Part shown: one piece after another, positions 7,634-14,352 of the stretch
Numbering within the stretch: position 1 is the stretch's first letter
How the letters are laid out: every line of letters begins with the position of its first letter
Assembly (NCBI GenBank): GCA_035642125.1
Contig: DASQSZ010000202.1
Location: 1 to 24,478, forward strand
Reading direction: 5' to 3'
Source of the DNA: CALAED01 sp937891035
GTDB lineage: Bacteria; Actinomycetota; Actinomycetes; Streptosporangiales; Streptosporangiaceae
DNA: 24,478 nucleotides
The notes under the pieces: generated by a model
Told to the model about the DNA's origin: nothing
What the model saw: only the letters and a program-made list of their open reading frames with translations
The model's database searches: none
Position numbers and translations under genes: made by a program

Positions 7634-7743
7634 GTGCGAACGTGTCGATCCCCGCTCCGCGCGCCCTCGTCGCGAAGCGCCGCTGCGCTTGCCGCTGCCC
7701 GCGACGACCCACCGCGATGACCCACCGCGATGATCCACTACAG

Positions 7744-7778
7744 CGGTGCCGGCCAGAGCGCCTGCCCGGCCGGCACCG
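7744..7778 (+). terminator. 11-bp hairpin after the dehydratase gene
   Basis: CGGTGCCGGCC (7744-7754) and GGCCGGCACCG (7768-7778) pair perfectly around 13 nt. It lies about 110 bp after the stop at 7633 in a gap with no supported gene, so it probably ends the dehydratase transcript. Confidence 0.6.
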
Positions 7779-7871
7779 TCCATGTCTCGATCGAGAGCCC
7801 CGGCTACAGCGTCGCCCCGGCCGCGGCCTGAGTCCGGATGAGGCCCGGTTCGGCGGCTCCGCACGAAGCCG

Positions 7872-7900
7872 GGCGGAGCCGGGCTGGAGCCGGCTCCGCC
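7872..7900 (-). terminator. 11-bp hairpin after the subtilase gene
   Basis: GGCGGAGCCGG (7872-7882) and CCGGCTCCGCC (7890-7900) pair perfectly around a 7-nt loop, 9 bp beyond the stop codon of the minus-strand protease gene. It probably works in both directions between the convergent genes. Confidence 0.75.
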
Positions 7901-7909
7901 GCTGGGCCG

Positions 7910-10108
7910 CTAGCGAACGACGGTGAGCGTCACGCTGTTGTTCTTGTAGGACACCCTGAACAGGTGGCCGTCTGCCCTGACCACATCTCCTTCGTCCAGT
8001 CCGTCGAACGTCCCGCTGACCGAGCCGCCGCTCATGATCGTCAGCACGGCGCCCCGAGTGAGGTTCCCGCGCACGTCCAGGCGCAGGTCGCCGTCCAGCA
8101 CCAGATCACCGGTGGCTCGTACGCTCGTGACGTTGCCGTCGCCGGAGATGGTCGCGGCGAACCCGCCATCGTCGCCGATGCGCACGTCCCCGCCGACGTT
8201 CAGGACGTTGCCGGCGACGACGTGCTCGTTGGCGGCGCGCCGCGCTTCCTCGGATGTGACGCCGGGCTGCAGTACTCCGTCGGTGACGTTGACGTCGCCG
8301 GCCACGGTGCCGCCGCCGCCCAGCGCTCCGCCGCGGACGTTGATCGCGCTGGCGTGCGAGCCGACGACCGAAAGCTTGCCGCCGCGGACCGTGCTCGTGC
8401 CCTGCCAGGTGTCGTTGCCGGTGAGGAACAAGGTTCCGCCGCCGCGCTTGACGAGGCTGCCTTCGTAAACGCGTGCTTGGCGGGCCTGCTCGCGCCGGGT
8501 GCCCACCGCGAAGTCGAACTTGTCGATCTCGCTGGCGTCTGCGGGCAGGCCGTTGGTCCAGCCCCTCTCGACCTTGGTCGCCTCCCAGGCGGCCTCTTCC
8601 GCGGCGTCTTCCTGCTGGCGCGCCCGGATCGCGACGTCGGAGATGTCGTTCGACCAGACGTCGCTGATGCCCCGCGTGTCGACGTCGAACCGTCCAAGCA
8701 ACTGGCCTGGACCCTTCACGGCCTCCCGCAGGCTGACCGTGTGCCAGCCGTTGCGCGCGTCGGGAACTTGCACGATCTGGCCGGCGGTGGGATTCGGAAC
8801 CGCGTTGCCCGCATCGTCGTTGATGGTGGCGTTCTGCCGGCCGGTGGTGAACATCGTGTAGAGCGCCTGCTCGTTGTTCATGTACGGGAAGCGCTGCATG
8901 ATCAACAACAGCGCGGCCGCCGAGTGCGGGCCGGCCATCGACGTTCCGGACGCTGCCCGATAACGCGCCTGCGGTACTCCGTTGACGAGCTCCACCCACG
9001 TACTGTTGATCAGCCTGCTCGGCGCGGTGATGCAAGACCACTTCGCGACGCCGCACCGGTTGAACTCCTGCTGCCCCGGGACCCGTACAGAACCGTCGGC
9101 ATTAAACGTGCGCCCGATGTTGGGGTTGACTCCCGACGTGGTGTACCAGCTGCCCTCCAGGTCCGGCCGGAAGTACGTCGTGGCGGCCCGCGCCGTCGGG
9201 TTCGAGACGCCGGCGTTGCCCGCGGTGAACTGGAGGATCTTGCCGGATTCGGCGACTTCCATGGCGCCATTCAGCCAATGCACGGTATTGCCGTTCGCAT
9301 CGGCGACGCCGTCGGGAGTCGACAGGTAACGCCACGCCGCGTTCAGGCCGAAGGTGGCCGGGGCGCCGGGCGGCGGCTCGAGCGTGTTGTAGTTCTCCGT
9401 GGGCGGCGCGCTGCCCCAGCTGGTGGTGATGAGCCTGATGGGCTTGCCGTTCGCCGTCTTCGCCCTGCTCACGGCCCGGTAGACGTTGGCGAGATAGGCG
9501 TTGTCCGGTGTCTGCGCCGCGGTCGCGTTCGGCGGCACCAGGCCGTAGAACACGCCGTCCGTCTTGTGGGTGTTGCCGTTGTAGGTGTCGCTGTTGAACG
9601 CGACGCCGTGCATGTTGGCCGCTGGTCCTTCCGGCTGCGTTTCGCCGACGCCATCGCGGCTCGCCGCCACGGTCCCGCTGACGTGCGTGCCGTGACTGTC
9701 GTTGAACGCCGGGTCGTAGAAGCCCGGCGTCGGGCCGGTCTCGCCGCCCTGGGCGGTCACCGAGAAGTAGCGATCTCCGACCGCGTAGTCCGTGTCGAGG
9801 CTGCCGTGCTCTCGTACGTGCCCGGCGAAGAAGCCGGAGTCGACGATGCCGATGTTCATCCCGGCGCCGGAGTAGCCGGCGGCGTAGGCGAACTCCGCTC
9901 CGATCGACACCAGGCCGGAGTCCCGGTTGAACTCTGGGGTACGCCAACTCGCCGGGTCGCCGAGGCGGCCGGGGTCTCCTTCGTAGGACTCGATCGGCGG
10001 TGGCTTCCATGGCAGCGCCATCGCCGGCTGCGCGACCACGCAGGGCACCACCACGATCAACGACAGGGCCACGGTTCTTGCCGTCTTCACGCGCTTCGTG
10101 GTCGACAC
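7910..10108 (-). CDS. secreted S8 subtilisin-like protease with autotransporter-type repeat
   Basis: From GTG 10108 the product has 732 residues. A signal peptide (KRVKTARTVALSLIVVV, cleavage after AMA near 31) is followed by a subtilase domain. Its catalytic triad is Asp90 in IGIVDSGF, His139 in SHGTHVSGT and Ser390 in SGTSMAGP, with oxyanion Asn298 in FTAGNAG. After about residue 500 a linker leads to a passenger-associated repeat (about 551-586: LVKRGGGTLFLTGNDTWQG, then STVRGGKLSVVGS) and a glycine-rich beta-helix-like tail. The layout resembles SphB1/NalP-type autotransporter passengers, but there is no beta-barrel translocator, as expected without an outer membrane. A strong GGAGGAGG ribosome site fixes the GTG start. 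The gene is monocistronic, with its own hairpin. Confidence 0.88.
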   Translation of the reverse strand: MSTTKRVKTARTVALSLIVVVPCVVAQPAMALPWKPPPIESYEGDPGRLGDPASWRTPEFNRDSGLVSIGAEFAYAAGYSGAGMNIGIVDSGFFAGHVREHGSLDTDYAVGDRYFSVTAQGGETGPTPGFYDPAFNDSHGTHVSGTVAASRDGVGETQPEGPAANMHGVAFNSDTYNGNTHKTDGVFYGLVPPNATAAQTPDNAYLANVYRAVSRAKTANGKPIRLITTSWGSAPPTENYNTLEPPPGAPATFGLNAAWRYLSTPDGVADANGNTVHWLNGAMEVAESGKILQFTAGNAGVSNPTARAATTYFRPDLEGSWYTTSGVNPNIGRTFNADGSVRVPGQQEFNRCGVAKWSCITAPSRLINSTWVELVNGVPQARYRAASGTSMAGPHSAAALLLIMQRFPYMNNEQALYTMFTTGRQNATINDDAGNAVPNPTAGQIVQVPDARNGWHTVSLREAVKGPGQLLGRFDVDTRGISDVWSNDISDVAIRARQQEDAAEEAAWEATKVERGWTNGLPADASEIDKFDFAVGTRREQARQARVYEGSLVKRGGGTLFLTGNDTWQGTSTVRGGKLSVVGSHASAINVRGGALGGGGTVAGDVNVTDGVLQPGVTSEEARRAANEHVVAGNVLNVGGDVRIGDDGGFAATISGDGNVTSVRATGDLVLDGDLRLDVRGNLTRGAVLTIMSGGSVSGTFDGLDEGDVVRADGHLFRVSYKNNSVTLTVVR

Positions 10109-10112
10109 ACGG

Positions 10113-10120
10113 CCTCCTCC
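10113..10120 (-). promoter_or_regulatory. ribosome binding site GGAGGAGG fixing a GTG start
   Basis: The site lies 4 nt upstream of GTG 10108. It rules out the longer reading from ATG 10165, which would begin inside an inverted repeat and place a polar stretch before the signal peptide. Confidence 0.8.
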
Positions 10121-10122
10121 GG

Positions 10123-10166
10123 ATTGATCCGGCAAAACCGTATATTCGCCTCCATAGCGGATCAAT
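10123..10166 (-). promoter_or_regulatory. 9-bp inverted repeat in the protease leader
   Basis: ATTGATCCG (10123-10131) and CGGATCAAT (10158-10166) are perfect reverse complements 26 bp apart, just upstream of the ribosome site. The spacer is AT-richer and contains GAATATACGG on the minus strand, a possible -10. It could be a paired operator or a leader stem-loop. Confidence 0.45.
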
Positions 10167-10250
10167 ACATTGGCCGGTGTCGGTTAGGCAGCGGGTCACC
10201 GGCGGCTCGGCACCACGGCCCGCTCCCCTCTGCCGGCCGGCGCGTAGCCC

Positions 10251-10263
10251 TACGCTCGAAGGA
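10251..10263 (+). promoter_or_regulatory. putative -10 of a leaderless transcript
   Basis: TACGCT (10251-10256) lies 6 nt before the ATG at 10263, so transcription would begin at or next to the start codon. There is no usable ribosome site further upstream. This layout is common in actinobacteria. Confidence 0.5.
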
Positions 10264-10658
10264 TGCGACTCGACCTGACCACGATCGTGGTGGACGACTA
10301 CGACCGAGCCATCGAGTTCTTCACCGTCGCCCTGGGCTTTGAGCTGGCCGAGGACTCACCCGCGCGCACCACCGATGGCCGGCCGAAACGGTGGGTCGTC
10401 GTACGGCCGCCGGCCGCGCAGACCGGCATACTGCTCGCCCGCGCGGACGGCCCGCGGCAATCCGCGGTCATTGGAAACCAGGTCGGCGGACGCGTGGGTT
10501 TCTTCCTCCGGGTCGACGACTTCGATGCCGCCCGCGACCGCATGCTGGCCGCCGGCGTCGAGTTCGTCGGCTCGCCGCGCACCGAGCCATATGGGCGGGT
10601 GGCCGTGTTCCTCGACGTCGCGGGCAACCGATGGGACCTGCTCGGGCCGGCCGCCTAA
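10263..10658 (+). CDS. VOC-fold (glyoxalase/bleomycin-resistance) protein
   Basis: The 131-residue protein shows two beta-alpha-beta-beta-beta modules. The first begins RLDLTTIVVDDYDRAIEFFT with the conserved ALGFEL turn. The second begins GRVGFFLRVDDFDAARDRML and ends PYGRVAVFLDVAGNRWDLLG, where FLDVAGNRWDLLG is the family end motif with an Asp in place of the usual metal-ligand Glu in some relatives. VOC proteins include glyoxalase I, dioxygenases and drug-sequestering proteins. The substrate cannot be read from the sequence. It is divergent from the protease and convergent with xth, so it stands alone. It starts right after a likely -10, suggesting a leaderless mRNA. Confidence 0.85.
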   Translation: MRLDLTTIVVDDYDRAIEFFTVALGFELAEDSPARTTDGRPKRWVVVRPPAAQTGILLARADGPRQSAVIGNQVGGRVGFFLRVDDFDAARDRMLAAGVEFVGSPRTEPYGRVAVFLDVAGNRWDLLGPAA

Positions 10659-10713
10659 GCCCCGGCAGGCCCCCAGCAGTTCCCCGGCGGGCGCCGGCCG
10701 TGCCCGGCTCGGC

Positions 10714-11550
10714 CTAATCCAGGTCGGCCACGATGGGCGCGTGATCGGATGGACCCTTTCCCTTTCGGGCATCGCGATCCACGTAGGCCGCGTGCACTCG
10801 GTCGGCGACCGCGGCGGTGGCGTACACCAGGTCGATGCGCATGCCCTTGTTCTGATGGAACATCCCGGCCCGGTAGTCCCAGTACGTGAACGGGTGCGGT
10901 CCCTTCATCGGCGTCGGCACCACGTCGTGCAGCCCGAGGCCGCGCAGCTTGGCCAGCGCCTGGCGTTCGGCGGGCGTGACGTGCGTCGAGCCGATGAACG
11001 CGGCCGGATCCCAGACGTCGACGTCGGCGGGCGCCACGTTGAAGTCGCCGCACGCGACCATCCGGGGCTCGCGCCGGAGTTCGTCGGCGAGCGCGGTGCG
11101 CAGCGCCGCGAACCAGTCGAGCTTGTAGGCGTAGTGCGGCGAGCCGGGTGTGCGTCCGTTCGGTGCGTACAACGACCACACCCGCAGCCCGCCGCAGGTC
11201 GCGCCGATCGCGCGCGCCTCCGGGCGGGGCATCCTCAGCTCCGGCGCTTCGTCCATGTCGTCGAGCAGGGTGGGTTCGGCCGGCGGCACGGCGAACCCGG
11301 GCTCGCCGGGAAAGCCTTTCGACACCTGCTCGACGCCGACCTTTGACAAGATCGCGACACCATTCCACCGGCCGTCGCCATGCGCGGCGGCGGTGTATCC
11401 GAGTTCGCCGACCTCGGCGACCGGAAAGCGGTCGGCGGGACACTTAGTCTCTTGCAGGCACACGACGTCGGGTTTGGTCGTGGCCAGCCAGTCGAGCAGT
11501 CGCGGCAGCCGCGCACCGATCGAGTTGACGTTCCAGGTCGCCAGGCGCAC
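10714..11550 (-). CDS. xth: exodeoxyribonuclease III / AP endonuclease
   Basis: The 278-residue enzyme belongs to the Xth/APE1 endonuclease-exonuclease-phosphatase family. It acts in base-excision repair, cutting at abasic sites and removing 3'-blocking groups. From GTG 11550 it reads RLATWNVNSIGARLPRLLDW with metal-site Asn7, then CLQETK with catalytic Glu34 (the same number as in E. coli ExoIII), SLYAPNGR, GDFNVAP, MRIDLVYA, and ends SDHAPIVADLD with the catalytic Asp-His pair. The GTG start fits the family N-terminus; the longer reading to 11628 adds an unconserved Pro/Arg stretch. It is 91 bp downstream of the PRPP-loop protein gene on the same strand, so co-transcription is possible. Confidence 0.92.
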   Translation of the reverse strand: MRLATWNVNSIGARLPRLLDWLATTKPDVVCLQETKCPADRFPVAEVGELGYTAAAHGDGRWNGVAILSKVGVEQVSKGFPGEPGFAVPPAEPTLLDDMDEAPELRMPRPEARAIGATCGGLRVWSLYAPNGRTPGSPHYAYKLDWFAALRTALADELRREPRMVACGDFNVAPADVDVWDPAAFIGSTHVTPAERQALAKLRGLGLHDVVPTPMKGPHPFTYWDYRAGMFHQNKGMRIDLVYATAAVADRVHAAYVDRDARKGKGPSDHAPIVADLD

Positions 11551-11641
11551 CCGTCCAGCTTGCCAGGCGAGGGAAGGGCGGTCAGGGCGAGCCCGGACCC
11601 CGGGAAGACCGGCGGCGAGGCGGCCCACCTTGGTTGGCCGG

Positions 11642-12541
11642 TCAGCCGCCGCCGTTCAACGCGGTGACGAGGGCGCGCAGCCAGGGCTGGGCGAGTGCGG
11701 GCTCGCGGCGCATCGCGTGGGCCAGCGCGCGTCGGCCGGCCTGGCTGCGGCCATGGGCGACGAGCGCGACCGCCTCGGCGAGGGCGTGCCGGGTCCGCTC
11801 CCCGCGGGCGGGACCATCGGCGGCGGCCAGCCAGTCTTCGGGCCGGAACGAGCGGGTCAGCTTGATCTGGGAGTCACCGAAGTACGACCAGACCCGTGGG
11901 TCCAGCGATACGTTGACCACCGCCCGCGCCGGCAACGTCCGCGTCCAGGCGGCGTGCTGCTGCCAGCGATAGGTGTTGGGACTGGTCTTCGTCCGGCTGG
12001 TCACCCCGATGAACCGCAGCTTGCTCCGGATCACCGGCCACGGCTGCCGCTCGTCGTCGATCCACTCGCGCAACAGATCGAACAGCTCGGTGAAGGTGGC
12101 GCCGCGGCTGACGACGTCGACAAAGGCCACCGGCCGGTTCCGGCTGGCCAGTGCCCGCGGCGTGACGTCGACCGCGGCCAGCATGCGCCTGGCCTTGGCC
12201 AGCTCACCGGGGGTCAACGCGCGCCGACGAAAGGTGCGGAACGTCCCGACACCATCTCGTACGAACGACAGCGGCAGCCGCCGCAGCCGGGCCTCGCGTT
12301 CAAGGTCCGCCAACGCGCCGCCGAGCAGGTCGAACATGGAATCCAGCGATCTGCCTACGAAGATCAGGTCCCCGTTGGCGCTGCGGGCCAGGACCTTGCC
12401 GGCGCACGCGACCAACTCCTCCAGGAACCACAGGTCGGGTTCGTCGTTGTCGGCGAGCAGCGAACCAAGTCGGTCGGGGGTGACCAAGTCCCATCGAAAC
12501 GGCAGGCCCTCCTCGCTCTCGCCGAACATGCGCACCATCAT
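11642..12541 (-). CDS. conserved uncharacterised protein with PRPP-loop-like motif
   Basis: The roughly 299-residue product (ATG 12541; 12538 and 12529 are alternative starts) is not a known enzyme to me. Two segments suggest a phosphoribosyltransferase-type Rossmann core. DLIFVGRSLDSMFDLLGGAL (about 58-77) resembles the early loop of that fold, and RPVAFVDVVSRGATFTELFD (about 137-155) resembles the PRPP-binding loop (hydrophobic strand, Asp, then S/T-x-G-x-T). A wider FRWDLVTPDRLGSLL head and a helical Arg/Ala-rich tail (about 250-299) flank it. No ribosome site is obvious and earlier codons look non-coding. The context, between a 75-aa gene and xth on the same strand, gives no clear pathway. 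The fold assignment is inference. Confidence 0.65.
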   Translation of the reverse strand: MMVRMFGESEEGLPFRWDLVTPDRLGSLLADNDEPDLWFLEELVACAGKVLARSANGDLIFVGRSLDSMFDLLGGALADLEREARLRRLPLSFVRDGVGTFRTFRRRALTPGELAKARRMLAAVDVTPRALASRNRPVAFVDVVSRGATFTELFDLLREWIDDERQPWPVIRSKLRFIGVTSRTKTSPNTYRWQQHAAWTRTLPARAVVNVSLDPRVWSYFGDSQIKLTRSFRPEDWLAAADGPARGERTRHALAEAVALVAHGRSQAGRRALAHAMRREPALAQPWLRALVTALNGGG

Positions 12542-12735
12542 CGCAGCCGGGCGGCGCCGATCGGCCACGGACCTTTTCTTCTCCGACCGGCTCTCGGTCC
12601 CGCTCACGGTGGACGAAAACCGGCATGCGATGGCGGCAAGCCCGCACCGTGGACCATCGCCCGGCGGCAAACCGAGGCAAACCGGCGGCGCGGCAAGTCC
12701 GGCACCCGGGACCGGGGCGACGTCGTCCGGCGGCG

Positions 12736-12963
12736 TCAGGACCAGAGCCACTTGGCGCACTGCCGGTGCTGATCAACAGACGGGATGACATCGACCGTCC
12801 AGGTGGCGCGGTGCTCCTTGACCGCCTCCAGGCAGGCGACGCGGACCGCCTGACGTTGCCGGCTGGTCCAGACGTGGTTGATGAACAGCCGCGGCGGACT
12901 TGCGTAATAGCGGCGGATGATGCTCTTGCGGCGACTTGGCGCGTCCTTGTAGGTGCGCGACAT
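12736..12963 (-). CDS. small basic protein, 75 aa, unknown
   Basis: The protein starts MSRTYKDAPSRRKSIIRRYY, is strongly basic over the first 20 residues, continues SPPRLFINHVWTSRQRQAVR, and ends with a Cys/Trp-containing motif, DQHRQCAKWLW. I recall short actinobacterial proteins of this shape (MSRTYKD head, HR.CA.W tail), sometimes in mobile DNA, but no function. AAGGGG lies 9 nt before the ATG, which selects this start over upstream in-frame codons. A perfect 19-bp palindrome stands directly ahead of that ribosome site. Nucleic-acid binding would fit the charge, but this is only inference. Confidence 0.65.
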   Translation of the reverse strand: MSRTYKDAPSRRKSIIRRYYASPPRLFINHVWTSRQRQAVRVACLEAVKEHRATWTVDVIPSVDQHRQCAKWLWS

Positions 12964-12980
12964 GCTGCTGACCCCTTTTC

Positions 12981-12999
12981 GGGCCGCGATTCGCGGCCC
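12981..12999. promoter_or_regulatory. 19-bp perfect palindrome before the 75-aa gene
   Basis: GGGCCGCGA-T-TCGCGGCCC is a perfect 9+1+9 inverted repeat. On the minus strand it is followed at once by GAAAAGGGG, the ribosome site of the small gene. It may be an operator, or an RNA hairpin acting on translation or termination. Confidence 0.6.
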
Positions 13000-13096
13000 T
13001 AGCGGGGATGCATCGCCTCGCACATGCCGGCCTCCTCCATCGAAACAATGGTCGCACAACGGCCGCGAGGCGCGCTCGTACCGCTCGGCGCTTTCG

Positions 13097-13534
13097 TCAC
13101 AATTCGACCACGCAGCGCCTCGGTTTTCGCGGGTCGAACAGCACCGTGACGTACGGATCGAGCATCAGGGCGGGTTTCGGGTCCGCCCACACCCCTTCGC
13201 TGCTGGCGACGTACAACCGTCCGGTCGCCGGGTCGCGGAAGGCGGCCCGCACGACATAGGGATGCCTCCCGTTGACCGTGGTGGTGAGGTCCGGACCCAC
13301 GTACGAGGGCGGGACCCGGATCCGCCGGCCATGCCGCGCCAGCCACCGGCGCAGCCGCAGAGCGCGGATGCCGGACACCAAAAGCACGACGCCACCGATC
13401 GCGGCGATGCCGCCGAAGATCCCGCCGACCAGGTGCCCCGTCGGCGGCAGGAACACCGCACCGGCGATCTCGGAGCTCAGCCCGGCGACGGCCAGGATCG
13501 CACCGGCGATCGCGGGGATCGCGCCCTTGCGCAC
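13097..13534 (-). CDS. small membrane protein, DUF3592-like
   Basis: From GTG 13534 (GGGAGG 4 nt before it) the product has 145 residues. Two hydrophobic segments, AIPAIAGAILAVAGL and a Gly/Ile/Val-rich GGIFGGIAAIGGVVLLVSGI (about 33-55), are followed by a basic stretch, RALRLRRWLARHGRRI. Then comes a soluble beta-rich domain containing YVVRAAFRDPATGRLYVASS and ending TVLFDPRKPRRCVVEL. This two-helix plus beta-domain plan is that of DUF3592-type proteins, whose role is unknown. The longer open frame toward 14197 crosses another gene's frame and is not used. The start is the least certain part. Confidence 0.6.
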   Translation of the reverse strand: MRKGAIPAIAGAILAVAGLSSEIAGAVFLPPTGHLVGGIFGGIAAIGGVVLLVSGIRALRLRRWLARHGRRIRVPPSYVGPDLTTTVNGRHPYVVRAAFRDPATGRLYVASSEGVWADPKPALMLDPYVTVLFDPRKPRRCVVEL

Positions 13535-13677
13535 CCGGCCTCCCAGCTCAAGGACGTGCCCGGCGGGTTCCGGCGACCGACCGGCGAGGCGAGTGGCGAC
13601 ACCAGTCCCGGAGCCCGACTCCACTGGCCCATCGCACGCAAGGCCGTCGGCCGCGCCAACGCGAGCTTGCCCTTCGG

Positions 13678-14076
13678 TCAGCGGGCCCCCCGCGCGGGGG
13701 CACGGAGGGCGAGCCCGATGAGCACGACGACCGCGACCACGCTCAGCACCCACGCGTCGCTGTCGCGACCGCCGAGGCCGTGGTCGAGGAAGTGTGAGAT
13801 GGCATGCACGACCATACCCACCGCGCCGCCCAGCAGGGCGACGAACAGGGCGTCGGTCCACACGAGCGCGGCGAGCAGGGCCGCGCCGATCCCCAGTTGG
13901 AAAGCCCCCAGGTCGTGGAACAGATGCCGGTTGTACGGGGGGAAGGTGGCGATGGTGTCGTAGAACGACGCCGGCCAGAAGAACGCCCAGGCGCCCGGGA
14001 CGAGGAAGACGAGCGCGCCGAGCACGGCCGCCCCCGCCGCGATCGGGTTCCGCCGGGCGCGCGTGTCCGTGGGCAT
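13678..14076 (-). CDS. four-helix integral membrane protein (DoxX/DUF4345-like)
   Basis: The 132-residue protein has four predicted membrane helices: around 12-33 (AAGAAVLGALVFLVPGAWAF), 55-75, 78-96 and 108-125. Between the first two lies the conserved FWPASFYDTIATFPPYNRHL followed by FHDLGAFQLGIG, a pattern common in actinobacterial small membrane proteins. No enzymatic motif is seen. The start is ATG 14076, with GGAAAGG about 8 nt upstream that is part of a triple repeat. It is 143 bp ahead of the DUF3592-like gene on the same strand and may be co-transcribed with it. The function is unknown. Confidence 0.72.
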   Translation of the reverse strand: MPTDTRARRNPIAAGAAVLGALVFLVPGAWAFFWPASFYDTIATFPPYNRHLFHDLGAFQLGIGAALLAALVWTDALFVALLGGAVGMVVHAISHFLDHGLGGRDSDAWVLSVVAVVVLIGLALRAPARGAR

Positions 14077-14083
14077 GAACGAT

Positions 14084-14119
14084 GCCTTTCCGTAGCCTTT
14101 TCCGCAGCCTTTCCGTAGC
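14084..14119 (-). repeat. triple 12-bp repeat carrying Shine-Dalgarno-like cores
   Basis: GCCTTTCCGTAGC (14084-14096), GCCTTTTCCGCAGC (14095-14108) and GCCTTTCCGTAGC (14107-14119) follow one another. On the minus strand each reads as a GGAAAGG core, and the one nearest the gene is the ribosome site of the protein starting at 14076. Confidence 0.55.
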
Positions 14120-14289
14120 GATCCCGCTGGTCTCGAAGACGAGGCGGCCGGACGGCCCGGCGGACCGGGGTTGTGATTCGTGCTTCAGAGGAGTCAACAG
14201 GCGCCGTCATAATCGGGCAGGGGTTATGGTGCCACCGCGCTGTGTCCCGCCCGACGGCGGCTTCTACGCCGCGGTCACGCGCATCATCC

Positions 14290-14334
14290 TGACCGGCCCC
14301 CCTTTCTGACCGGCCCCCCTTTCTGACCGGCCCC
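14290..14334. repeat. 17-bp tandem repeat, 2.6 copies
   Basis: TGACCGGCCCCCCTTTC is repeated exactly at 14290-14306 and 14307-14323, with a partial third copy to 14334. It lies in the 276-bp spacer between the decarboxylase stop (14353) and the membrane-protein start. No gene was found in that spacer. Confidence 0.8.
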
Positions 14335-14352
14335 ACGTCTTTCGCCGCGCGC

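Noticed and set aside
7838..10342. 834-codon plus-strand open frame antisense to the protease
   Set aside because: It is a high-GC shadow: no ribosome site, no recognisable domain, Arg/Val-rich composition, and the minus strand encodes a complete S8 protease with catalytic motifs.
10685..10698. Hairpin CCGGC-GGGC-GCCGG between the VOC and xth genes
   Set aside because: Only 5 bp of stem in very GC-rich DNA, which is expected by chance.
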